A DNA stretch of 12,339 bases, from contig QHWF01000061.1 of the NCBI GenBank assembly GCA_003222455.1, positions 1-12,339 of the forward strand, given 5' to 3'. This document shows positions 1 to 7,913 of this stretch, piece after piece. How positions within the stretch are numbered: the stretch's first letter is position 1; every line of letters begins with the position of its first letter. This DNA comes from Acidobacteriota bacterium (GTDB lineage Bacteria; Acidobacteriota; Vicinamibacteria; Vicinamibacterales; CAVVIG01). The notes under the pieces were generated by a model. That model was not told the origin of the DNA and made no database searches. It worked only from the letters and a program-made list of their open reading frames with translations. A program made the position numbers and the translations under genes.

Positions 1-863
1 TGGATCTGTTTCACGAGTACCAGCACGGCGACATCACCCGGCGCGATTTCCTGACTCGCGCGCAGCGGTTCGCGGTCGGCGGGCTGACCGTGGCCGCGAT
101 CTTCGAAAGCCTCAGACCGAACTATGCATGGGCTCAGCAGGTGCCGAAAGACGATGCCCGGCTGAAGACTGAATACGCGACCGTTCCGTCGCCGGCCGGG
201 AACGGGAGCATCAAGGGCTATTTCGCGAAGCCGGCGAACGCCAGCGGCAAGCTGCCGGGCATCCTGGTGATTCACGAGAACCGCGGGCTCAATCCGTACA
301 TCGAAGACGTGGCCCGCCGCCTCGCGGTCGCGAACTTCGTCGCGTTCGCCCCGGACGGACTGACATCGGTCGGCGGGTTCCCCGGCAACGACGAACAGGG
401 CGCGGTGAAATTCCGCGAGGTGAACGGACCGAAAATGTTCGAGGATTTCGTGGCGTCGGCGAAGTGGCTGAAAGGCCACGCCGCGTGCACCGGCAAACTC
501 GGCGCGGTCGGCTTCTGTTTCGGGGGCGGAATCGTCAACAATCTTGCCGTGCGGCTCGGCGCCGACCTCGCGGCCGGCGCGCCGTTTTACGGACGCCAGC
601 CGAGCGCCGAGGATGCCGCAAAGATTTCGGCGCCGCTTCTGCTCCACTATGCCGGCAACGATCAGGGCGTGAATCAGGGCATCCCCGCCTACGAAGCCGC
701 GCTCAAGGCAAACCACAAGACGTATACGCTGTATACGTACGAAGGCACGCAGCACGGCTTCCACAACGATACGACGCCGCGATATGACGAAGCGGCCGCC
801 AAGCTCGCGTGGCAGCGCACGCTCGATCATTTCAATAAGTATGTGAGAGGGAATGTATCGTAA
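1..863 (+). CDS. Tat-exported dienelactone hydrolase family protein (5' end outside window)
   Basis: Alpha/beta hydrolase of the dienelactone hydrolase (carboxymethylenebutenolidase-like) family; the substrate is unknown. The frame is open from position 3, the first full codon, so the start lies upstream. A GTG at 90 is possible but would cut off an obvious Tat signal: twin arginines in TRRDFL (codons 39-53), a hydrophobic stretch, then AWA before QQV as a likely cleavage site. The mature protein would therefore be exported folded. Numbering from the GTG, the nucleophile is Cys143 in GFCFGGG, the acid is Asp191 in AGNDQG and the base is His222 in GTQHGFHND. The HENRGLN segment near residue 62 is also typical of the family. 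The fold looks complete to the C-terminus. The gene converges on the MFS transporter gene, with only a repeat element between them. Family assignment is firm; the true start cannot be seen. Confidence 0.9.
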   Translation, partial: DLFHEYQHGDITRRDFLTRAQRFAVGGLTVAAIFESLRPNYAWAQQVPKDDARLKTEYATVPSPAGNGSIKGYFAKPANASGKLPGILVIHENRGLNPYIEDVARRLAVANFVAFAPDGLTSVGGFPGNDEQGAVKFREVNGPKMFEDFVASAKWLKGHAACTGKLGAVGFCFGGGIVNNLAVRLGADLAAGAPFYGRQPSAEDAAKISAPLLLHYAGNDQGVNQGIPAYEAALKANHKTYTLYTYEGTQHGFHNDTTPRYDEAAAKLAWQRTLDHFNKYVRGNVS

Positions 864-870
864 GAATCAA

Positions 871-1039
871 CCACGGAGGACACGGAGGACGCGGAGGAAA
901 AATCCTGTTGCCTTCACGGCTCGACGAATCTCGGGCTGCCCCGATCAACGTTGTCCCTCCACGCTGCTCGTGAGGATCTGAGCGCAGCCGAAGGGCGAAA
1001 GGCAGGATTCAGCCTCCGCGTCCTCCGCGTCCTCGGTGG
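871..1039. repeat. Inverted-repeat element, copy A, with 9-nt tandem units in its arms
   Basis: Arms 871-897 and 1013-1039 are reverse complements at 25 of 27 positions. Each arm is built from 9-nt units of the type ACGGAGGAC. An inner pair, AATCCTG and CAGGATT (1003-1009), extends the pairing. The core holds a CTGAGCGCAG-CGAAGGG segment shared with copy B (2318-2456) in the same orientation. The element fills nearly the whole gap between two convergent genes, starting 7 bp after the hydrolase stop and ending 6 bp from the MFS stop codon. It could act as a bidirectional terminator or mRNA-end stabiliser, but that is inference. No transposase is present. Confidence 0.85.
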
Positions 1040-1045
1040 TAGGTC

Positions 1046-2308
1046 CTAGACCAGTTCCCGATTCTTCGTCTCAGGAATCCAGATCCATGCGAGCGCCGCC
1101 AGCAGGAAGGCGGCGCCGGTGACGGTGAACGCCACGCCGAAGCCACGGGTTGCTGCGAGCGACCCAATGGTATACGGCGCGGCGGCGCTCGCGATGCGGC
1201 CGAAGTTGTAACCGATTCCCGCCGCGGTCGCGCGCACCACGGTCGGATAGATCTCGGCGATCAGCGCACCCAGCCCGCTGAAATAGCCGGTACCGAAGAA
1301 CGCCACGAACGGACCGAGCACGAGCAGCGCGGCCGGCTGCCGCAAAATGCCGTAGAGAGGCAGCAGCATCGCGGCGAGAATCAGGTAGATGACGTAGGTC
1401 CGTTTGCGGCCAATCGCGTCGGCCATGAAGCCGAAGGTGACGTAGCCACACCACATGCCGACCTGCATGGCGATCACGAAGAACGACATGGTCGACGAGG
1501 ACAGGCCGATGCCGCCCTGCGCTGTCGAGAGACGCAGATAGGCGGGCACCCAGCCGTTCAGTCCCCACCAGGCGAACAGGCAACACGAATTCATCAGCAT
1601 GATCGCAATCGTGATGCTGGCGACGTGCGGCTCGAACAACATGCTCACCCGGCCGCGCTCGCCCTGCGATGCCGATTGCCACATCGGCGGCTCTTCGACG
1701 CGCCGCTGAATCCAGAGCGTGAACAATGCGGGCAGGACGCCGACAAAGAACACGCCGCGCCAGCCCCAGAATGGCATCACGATCAAATTCACCACAGCCG
1801 CCAGACCATACCCGATCGCCCAGGCGCTCTGCACGAAGGCGAGCGCCTTTCCCCGGTGCCTCGCCGGGAACGATTCCGACACCAGCGCCGCACCCGTCGC
1901 CCATTCGCCGCCCATGCCGATGCCGAGCAGCACGCGGAATACGGCCAGTTGGACGGCCGACTGCGCGAAGCCGCACGCGGCCGTGAAAACCGAGTAGATC
2001 AGGACCGTGGCCATGAGCGCGCGCTTGCGGCCGATGCGATCCGCGATCACACCGAACGCCATCCCGCCGGCCGCGGCCGCGAGCAGCGTGACCGACCCGA
2101 GTGCGCCGGCAACCCTCGTCGACAGATGCAGCGCTGGATCCTCGATGAGCGCGGCGAGCACCATCGCGTAGAGCATGACGTCGAACGAATCGAGCATCCA
2201 GCCGAGCGACGCGGCGATGAATGCCCGTCGCGCCCGGAGATCGGCCTCGTGCCACCAGCCGAATATGCGGCGCTCATGAGTGTGTGCGGCGGCTGCGGCT
2301 ACGTCCAT
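1046..2308 (-). CDS. MFS transporter, organic-acid/sugar-type
   Basis: Inner-membrane secondary transporter of 420 residues, consistent with 12 membrane segments and a central cytoplasmic loop around residues 202-226. Diagnostic motifs: DSFDVMLYAM in the first helix (about 40-49), motif A GVIADRIGRKR (86-96) between helices 2 and 3, RVLLGIGMGGEWATGAALVSE (125-145) in helices 4-5, a second motif A-like GFMADAIGRKR (293-303), and a terminal PETKNREL. This pattern resembles the sialate/lactate (SHS) and aromatic-acid symporter branches of the superfamily, which move carboxylates with protons. The substrate cannot be read from sequence. The ATG at 2308 is preceded by GGTGA, and that bases-to-start stretch is the end of a repeat element. 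The gene lies downstream of pxpA on the same strand, so import of 5-oxoproline or another carboxylate is a reasonable guess only. Confidence 0.9.
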   Translation of the reverse strand: MDVAAAAAHTHERRIFGWWHEADLRARRAFIAASLGWMLDSFDVMLYAMVLAALIEDPALHLSTRVAGALGSVTLLAAAAGGMAFGVIADRIGRKRALMATVLIYSVFTAACGFAQSAVQLAVFRVLLGIGMGGEWATGAALVSESFPARHRGKALAFVQSAWAIGYGLAAVVNLIVMPFWGWRGVFFVGVLPALFTLWIQRRVEEPPMWQSASQGERGRVSMLFEPHVASITIAIMLMNSCCLFAWWGLNGWVPAYLRLSTAQGGIGLSSSTMSFFVIAMQVGMWCGYVTFGFMADAIGRKRTYVIYLILAAMLLPLYGILRQPAALLVLGPFVAFFGTGYFSGLGALIAEIYPTVVRATAAGIGYNFGRIASAAAPYTIGSLAATRGFGVAFTVTGAAFLLAALAWIWIPETKNRELV

Positions 2309-2317
2309 GAGATTTCA

Positions 2318-2456
2318 CCGCGGAGGACGCGGAGGACACGGAGGGAAAACCCTGTCATTCTTCACCCTCGTCCTTCGACGTTGCTCGGGACGCCCTGAGC
2401 GCAGTCGAAGGGCGAAGCGCAGGATTGAACCTCCGCGTCCTCTGCGTCCTCCGTGG
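2318..2456. repeat. Inverted-repeat element, copy B, with 9-nt tandem units in its arms
   Basis: Arms 2318-2344 and 2430-2456 are reverse complements at 24 of 27 positions and use the same ACGGAGGAC-like 9-nt units as copy A (871-1039). The core contains a second inverted pair, CCTTCGAC (2372-2379) and GTCGAAGG (2404-2411), around GCTCGGG and CCCTGAGC. The right half closely matches copy A in the same orientation. It fills the gap between pxpA (stop 2463-2465) and the MFS start (2308). On the minus strand it starts a few bases after the pxpA stop and its far end supplies the bases just upstream of the MFS ATG. Any pxpA-MFS cotranscript would carry a long hairpin here. Confidence 0.85.
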
Positions 2457-2462
2457 TAGGTG

Positions 2463-3224
2463 TCAACTCGCTCCAACCGCTCTCACCACAATCCCCGCGT
2501 GCTCCAGACCCGCCCGGATTTTCGCGGCCAGATCGTCCGAACCCGGCGTATCGCCATGAACGCAGATCGTTTCGGCCTCCAGCGGCACGACCGTCCCGTC
2601 TGAGGCCACCACGGAGCGCTCCTTCACCATCCGCACGGCGCGGGCGACCACCACGTCGGGCGCGTGGATCACGGCGCCCGCCTTGCGCCGGGACATCAGC
2701 GAGCCGTCGGGCTCGTACATCCGATCGGCGAACACCTCGCTCGCCGTACGCAATCCGAGCGCCTTGCCCGCCTTCAACACTTCGGACCGCGGCATGGCAA
2801 ACACGATGAGCGATCCGTCGTACGCCGCAACGGCCCGCACGATCGCCATCGCCAGCTCCGGATCCTTCGCCGCCACGTTGAACAACTCGCCGTGCGCCTT
2901 CACGTGCTGCATGCGCACGCCTTCCGCCCGCGCCACACCCCCCACCGCCGCGATCTGATAGAGGACGAAGTCTTCGGCTTCCTTCGGCGAGACCGCCATC
3001 GCGCGACGGCCGAACCCCACCAGGTCGGGATAACTCGGGTGCGCACCCACCGCCACACCGTGCGCCTTCGCGAGCTGGATCGTGGCGCGCAGCACCGACG
3101 GATCGCCGCCGTGAAATCCGGCGGCGATGTTCGCCGAGGTGATCGATTGCATCAGTCCGGCGTCGTGACCGATCGTGTAGGCGCCGAACGACTCGCCCAT
3201 GTCGGCGTTGATGTCGATGCGCAT
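2463..3224 (-). CDS. pxpA: 5-oxoprolinase subunit A (LamB/YcsF family)
   Basis: PxpA acts in the cytoplasm with PxpB and PxpC in ATP-dependent opening of 5-oxoproline (pyroglutamate) to glutamate. The 253-residue product matches the family's usual 245-255. Conserved blocks, in order: MRIDINADMGESFG (1-14), ANIAAGFHGGDP (31-42), GAHPSYPDLVGFGRR (60-74), HVKAHGELFN (107-116), FADRMYEPDGSLMSRR (165-180) and ICVHGDTPGS (220-229). The family usually has a Cys in the second block (NIACGFHAGD); here it is Ala35. I chose the ATG at 3224 because MRIDINAD is the normal N-terminus. A GTG at 3251 would add nine unconserved residues. Neither start has a good Shine-Dalgarno. No pxpB or pxpC is in the window, so the partners must be elsewhere or the protein acts differently. 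Confidence 0.92.
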   Translation of the reverse strand: MRIDINADMGESFGAYTIGHDAGLMQSITSANIAAGFHGGDPSVLRATIQLAKAHGVAVGAHPSYPDLVGFGRRAMAVSPKEAEDFVLYQIAAVGGVARAEGVRMQHVKAHGELFNVAAKDPELAMAIVRAVAAYDGSLIVFAMPRSEVLKAGKALGLRTASEVFADRMYEPDGSLMSRRKAGAVIHAPDVVVARAVRMVKERSVVASDGTVVPLEAETICVHGDTPGSDDLAAKIRAGLEHAGIVVRAVGAS

Positions 3225-3253
3225 AGCGTGTGGTGAATGACTTGTTTCCACTG

Positions 3254-3277
3254 GCGCTGGGGCCCCACCCCCAGCGC
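3254..3277. other. GC-rich 9-bp hairpin between M14 peptidase and pxpA
   Basis: GCGCTGGGG (3254-3262) pairs perfectly with CCCCAGCGC (3269-3277) across a 6-nt loop. On the minus strand it sits about 30 nt upstream of the pxpA ATG and about 90 nt after the peptidase stop. No T-run follows on either strand, so it is not a standard intrinsic terminator. It could be a transcript-processing or attenuating hairpin. Confidence 0.5.
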
Positions 3278-3342
3278 GAACTGACGCCGATGCGTCCGCC
3301 GGCTATGCAGGCCGTCGGCGCCGCATGGCCGCAGGCGCTCCC

Positions 3343-3378
3343 GTCCTGCCCATCCCGCCTATCCTGCCCTATCGTTCC
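3343..3378. repeat. Short 9-nt tandem tract (GTCCTGCCC/ATCCTGCCC type)
   Basis: Units GTCCTGCCC (3343-3351), ATCCCGCCT (3352-3360), ATCCTGCCC (3361-3369) and a decayed TATCGTTCC (3370-3378). On the minus strand the purine-rich units begin exactly at the stop codon of the M14 peptidase (3369-3371). The tract is short and degenerate, so it would not stand out without the other 9-nt tracts in this window. Confidence 0.5.
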
Positions 3379-6300
3379 TCCGTCGTCGGTTTCTTCTCGT
3401 CCGCCGGCTTCGGCGGCCGCGGCCGATTGATGCTCAGGCTCACACCGTTCCAGAATGTCTCGAGCTTGCGCTCGACCTCGTGGTTCCCGCGTACCAGATA
3501 TTCGAGAACCGCCTTGTCCCATTGCAGACCCGCGTTGGCCACCAGCTTCATCCAGTCGCCGCGGGCGGTCTCGTCGGGCGCTTCCGTCGAGCCGTCCCAG
3601 ATGGTGACGTTCGGCTGACGCGTCATGAAGTCCTGACTCTGCGGGTTGGCGCGGGCGCCCTTGATCGATTTGTAGATCAACACGCCGTTGGTGAAATCGA
3701 GCTTGAAATTCTTCTGATCGAAATCGAAGCTGTAGCGCCTCCCTCACGTACTCGGTGATCGTATTGAGCAGTTTCAGCTGCTCGTCTTTGTGCCGCGGGT
3801 ACTTCGCATCGTCGAGCCAGCCGAATCCCGGCATCCACCAGCCGCGCATCGTCCAGTAATCGCGCGTCTCGACCGCTCGCGTGCGAACCCACGCCGCGTA
3901 TTCCGAGAACAGCTGCACCCATTCGTGCGAGGGATAGCCATGCGGGTTCAGAAAGACGTCGGGCAGCCACGCGCGCCAGATCTTCGGGCGAATGCCGCTT
4001 TCGGGATAGATCGGATCGGCGTCCCACTGCGCGCTGGTGACGTCCACGCCGAGGGCGCCGAGATAGCCCGCGTGCAGCATGTACGTCGGGTTGATGGTCT
4101 GCAGGTCGTAGGCGAGCTGCGCACCATCCGCATTCGTGATCGGATGAATGACCACGTTCACTTTGTTCAACTTCGCCCGGTAGACCGGATCCGTCAACAG
4201 CAGCTCGGCCATCTTCAGGACATGGCTCGTGGACGAGACTTCGTTCGCGTGCTGCCGCGCCGAATAGACAATGGTCGGCTTCATCGTCGTCTGCTTCGCT
4301 TGCGACCAGTGTGACGCCTCCACGGGTGGCATCAGATCCATCGCCCACACGTCTTTGCCCAGGTAGCTCTGACCCACCTTGTAGACGGTCGCCTCCTTGA
4401 ATGCCGACATCCTTGCGAGGATCCCGTATGCCTCGGGCGGCGGAATCGGCGTGTCCCACTGGACCATCGAGCCGGTCTGAGACGCCGGTCCAGCCTGACG
4501 TGCCGGGCCGGCAGACGATGGCAGGTACTTCCTGATGTCGGGAAACGGCAGCGGAGAACCGCCGGCGACGTGTGCAATCAGCTCGGTGTTCGGCTTGCTG
4601 TCGTGCGCCCATGCGACGGCGACGCGTAAACCTCCCAGATCGTTGTAGGCCAGCGCATCCTGGTAGAGGCCGGCCGCACGAAGACGGGCCAGGTGCTCGA
4701 ACACCGCGCGGACCTGTTCCGCAGAAATCATGGTGCGATCCACGCGCTCCTCGGCCGCGCGCCTGACCAGTTCGTCGTGCTCGTCCTTCTCCGTATCCAC
4801 CTTCACGCGCAGATCGAGACGCTCGATCCCGTCGCGACCAACCTGCACGATGGCGCCGAGCGCCTGCGGACGATCGACGGCGATCCTGGGGACGTCGAGC
4901 TTGACCTCCCCGCGCCGGCCGTTGCGTTCGGTGTACTCGACGACGACCAACGGACGAGGGGCGTCGAAGCCGGTGACGGAGATCTTCGCGCGGCCTGGCT
5001 TGCCATCCGATTTCGCGTGCATGATCGGAATGACACGGCCCGGATACGTCAATCCGGCCCCGCGCGTGAAGCGGCCCATGAGGTCGAAGAAGTGCAGCGT
5101 GTTGAAGTAGATCTCTTCGTGGATCGCCTCGAGCGTGGAAATCTGTTCTTGATCGACCGGCAGGCGATACTCCGGTTCGCTCAGCGTCAGGTCGACGGTC
5201 AGCTCGCCAAAGAACGGCGCGTCCTCGGCCCGCGGCTTGCCCTTGCCGAGCGCCATCACGTGCGCGTACAAGGCCGGCAACGTTTTCGACTGGAAGCGAT
5301 CCCAGAAGCGCTCCGGGTCGGTCGCAATCCGATCGTCGAGAATCGTCCGTCCACCCACGTCCGCCTTGATCCATCCGGTCGTGACGCGTACCCGCTCGTA
5401 GTCCGGGAATTGGTCGAAGAACGCGCGCTCGACGATTTTTGGTTCGAATGTGCGCCGCAGCAGCTCGGTCCCTCCCGGACCGGTCGCGATCACTTCGTAG
5501 GCCGGGGATCCGATCGGCATCATTTCGAACCGGATGTTCCTGCGATCGATTTTCAACTCGTTTGCCAGGATCTCGTCGATCGGATAGAGCTCGAGCAGCC
5601 AGCGCGTCGGCGCGAACATCCCCTGTTGCTTCCATCCCGCCGGCGGACCGATTTCCGCAAACCGTATCGTGATCGCCGCGATCGGCTTGTCCTGCAGATC
5701 CGGACGCACTGCGTCATACAGCCAGCTGTACCCCTGCTTGTACGCCGACAGCACCGTTACCGACGTCGCGCGTTCATCGGCGCCCGCTTTGATCAGTTCC
5801 GCGCGCGCCTGTTGCGCGATCTGCTGCCGCAACTCCGGCGCCTCACTGAGGCGCGCTTCCACCGTCACCGCCTGGTGCTTCCCGACCGCCGGTACGAGCC
5901 GCGTCCGCAACTTCGTCCAGAATTCGTCCACCTCGGAAGGCACCTCGAACTGGTCGTCGATCAGCGAACGGCCCTTCTGCACGTCCAGGCTCTGGACTTC
6001 CACCGTCACAGTGCCCGCTTTGATCTTGGCGGCCGCCTCCTGCTGCGCAATTTTGCCGAGACCCTCTGACGCTTTTTCGACGAACACTCTCACGCGCGCA
6101 GCCGACAGGTCCCTGCCTTCGAGTTGCTTCGCGATCATGTCGATCTTGTACAGGCTCATGGCGGCCTGGCCCGCCGGCGAGCGCCCGGCCACGAACTTCC
6201 GCACGTCGTCTTCCACGTCGTCGAGCGTCGTTCGATCCTTGCCGCGCGCCCAGATGTGCGGGAACTTCTGGGCAAGCTGTTGGACCGCGCGATCCACGCC

Positions 6301-7707
6301 GGCCGCATCGCCGCCGGTGACAATCAACGCGCTCTTCTCGCCGAAGGCCTTCTTCACCACCTGAATCAGTCCTTCGCCGGGCCGGAGCGCCGGCCGTTCC
6401 CACTTCTTGTTCCTGATCAGGTCGTCCACGGCCGGATGCGAGACGCCGATGAGAACGAGAACCGGCTCGGAATCCGGAGCGCTGATCGCTTTTGCAGGCT
6501 TGGCGATGGGAACGGCAATCCCGGTTGACTCGAGACCGAGCCGTGCGGCGAGATCGACGATGCCGCCGGTGCCATCGCCCTCGGGGCTCAACACGACGTC
6601 AACACGATCAGGAATCAGGTTGTTGTCGGAATCGGCGAGCGCGCCATCGTTGGTGTAGAAAGTCGACAGATCGAAGTTGTCCTTCGCACCGCCTCCCGGA
6701 CGACGCCCCGGAGGCTGCGAAGCCGCGTCAGTCGTCAGCGGCCGCGGCAGGTCCACGGTAACCGGGACGGTACCTGCTGCACGCAATCGCACCGCGAGCG
6801 TTCGGAGATTCGCGAACGAGAGGGCGCGCTTCGCGTTGCGACTCCCCGTGGCCTTCAAGTGATTGAGTGCGACCTGCGCCTTGATGACGTCGCCGGACTT
6901 TGCCATCTGCAGGTCGACCAGCGCACGCTCGACACCGCCGGCACCACGACGAACCGTGACCGCCGATGTAACAGAGGAGACGGCGGTGATTCCTTTCGCG
7001 TTCAAGTACTCCCTGGCCTCGCCGGCAAGCGTCGCGATGTTCGGGCTTTTCTGATCCCATACGTAGGGCAGGCGGCCGCCCAGCATCACCGCTGCGGCCT
7101 CGAGTCCATCGTCGTCGCCAAGCAGGGCGATGGCCGGTTGGCCGGACCACGAAAAGGCGGTGACGACGCCTTCGCCGGCCCGTAACGCGGCGCCACCGAG
7201 CGCGCCCACTGAGATGCCGGTCCCGGCAAGCGATCTCGCGCCAACGAAGACGGCGGGAGCCGTCCGGCTGAAGCCGGACACTACCGGACTCTGCGTGGGA
7301 GCGGTCCGGCTGAAGCCGGACACTACCGAAACACGCGCGCTCGCACCGGTCGGGCTGACGCCGGACACTATCGGGGACGATGCATTTGCTGCGGTAGTGT
7401 CCGGCTTCAGCCGGACCACTGCGGTAGTCTCCGGCTTCAGCCGGACCACGGGCAGATCCATCGCCGACGTTTCGAACCCGAGCCTCGCGGCGACATCGGC
7501 GGCCGCCGACAGTTCGCCGGCGGTCGGATTCTCAGGCAGCACGATGCGCGCATTCACGAAATCGACGGCGCCGTCGCCGTTGCGATCCTGGAACACGACG
7601 CCAGGCTTGAAGAACTCCGACAACGACACGGCCGGATCGCCGGGCGCCGTCCAGCCGAACGTGCCGGAACTCACGCTGACCAGGAGGACGAGGGAGAGCC
7701 TTTTCAT
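3369..7707 (-). pseudogene. Large secreted M14-type zinc carboxypeptidase, one-base frameshift near 3735
   Basis: Exported metallopeptidase expected to trim peptides outside the cytoplasm. The ATG at 7707 gives a signal peptide (MKRLSLVLLVSVSSGTFGWTA); the frame stays open upstream, but that part is repeat-derived and unlikely to be translated. Residues about 28-235 and 345-505 are two related copies of one domain; copy 1 has a calcium-loop-like DRNGDGAVDF and an insert of REP-like palindromes (about 88-150). Residues 510-1080 have no motif I can name. The M14 zinc site is HxxE in RQHANE (His1153, Glu1156), then IHPITNADG (1188-1195) and NPHGYPSHEW (His1256 or His1261 as third ligand). At about residue 1324 (3735-3741) the reading shifts: removing one base joins REA to YSFDFDQKNF, and the second frame runs to TAG at 3369-3371, giving 1,445 residues. 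TIWDGSTEAPDE (about 1368-1379) in that second frame may hold the catalytic Glu. This may be a real mutation or an assembly error. The gene follows the TonB receptor gene by 206 nt. Confidence 0.8.
7262..7446. repeat. Cluster of five REP-like 18-nt palindromes inside the M14 peptidase gene
   Basis: The unit is GTCCGGCTGAAGCCGGAC, an 8-bp perfect palindrome with a 2-nt centre, flanked on one side by ACTACC. Copies lie at 7262-7279, 7304-7321 and 7349-7366 (the last degenerate) in one orientation, and at 7399-7416 and 7429-7446 in the opposite one. The whole cluster can fold as a set of small hairpins or as one large inverted repeat. It is in frame and translates on the minus strand as VVRLKPETT, VVRLKPDTT, IVSGVSPTG and VVSGFSRTAP twice. 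I recognise such peptides as common translated repeats in Vicinamibacteria-like genomes; copy number elsewhere was not counted. Confidence 0.9.
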
Positions 7708-7831
7708 GAGCAGTACTCGGGAGTGCCGCTTTTCATCGACTGCGGTGCCCCTGTGCGGGGAGAGCATCGCGGCCTTCGAATCCCTGGGGAACCACCGCGC
7801 GCGCAATGGACGCGAAAAACAGTCCGGATTT

Positions 7832-7867
7832 TCCTTTGTGTCCTTTGTATCCTTTGTGTCCTTTGTG
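7832..7867. repeat. 9-nt tandem tract (TCCTTTGTG type), four units
   Basis: Four units in a row: TCCTTTGTG (7832-7840), TCCTTTGTA (7841-7849), TCCTTTGTG (7850-7858) and TCCTTTGTG (7859-7867). On the minus strand this reads CACAAAGGA and would translate as TKD repeats. It lies between the receptor stop (7914) and the peptidase start (7707). Unlike copies A and B, no matching inverted arm is visible nearby, so it looks like half an element. It is much lower in GC than its surroundings. Confidence 0.8.
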
Positions 7868-7913
7868 ATGAACGGCGCAGGCACTCATCAACTCGATGTG
7901 CCCTCAGCGTTCA

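Noticed and set aside
1071..2255. 394-codon minus-strand frame inside the MFS gene
   Set aside because: Arg-rich shadow; the overlapping frame has all MFS motifs and membrane segments.
864..2462. Insertion sequence or composite transposon around the MFS gene
   Set aside because: No transposase and no target-site duplication that I can see; the flanking elements are small non-coding repeats.
2362..3735. Continuation of the M14 peptidase open frame to 2362, giving a far longer protein
   Set aside because: After about 3735 the frame loses family-like sequence and runs out of frame through pxpA. High GC leaves few chance stops, so openness is weak evidence.
3677..5635. 652-codon minus-strand frame overlapping the M14 peptidase
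   Set aside because: Arg-rich low-complexity translation in the wrong frame of the real gene.
4693..6069. 458-codon plus-strand open frame opposite the M14 peptidase
   Set aside because: Composition is Arg/His/Asp-rich with no recognisable motif, and it lies fully antisense to a gene with domain structure; it is a GC shadow.
7262..7446. CRISPR array
   Set aside because: The repeats are self-palindromic, occur in both orientations, have irregular short spacing and lie in a coding frame.
7708..7884. Upstream N-terminal extension of the peptidase (TKD repeats)
   Set aside because: Encoded by the 9-nt tract and unlike any signal peptide, whereas the ATG at 7707 starts a proper one.
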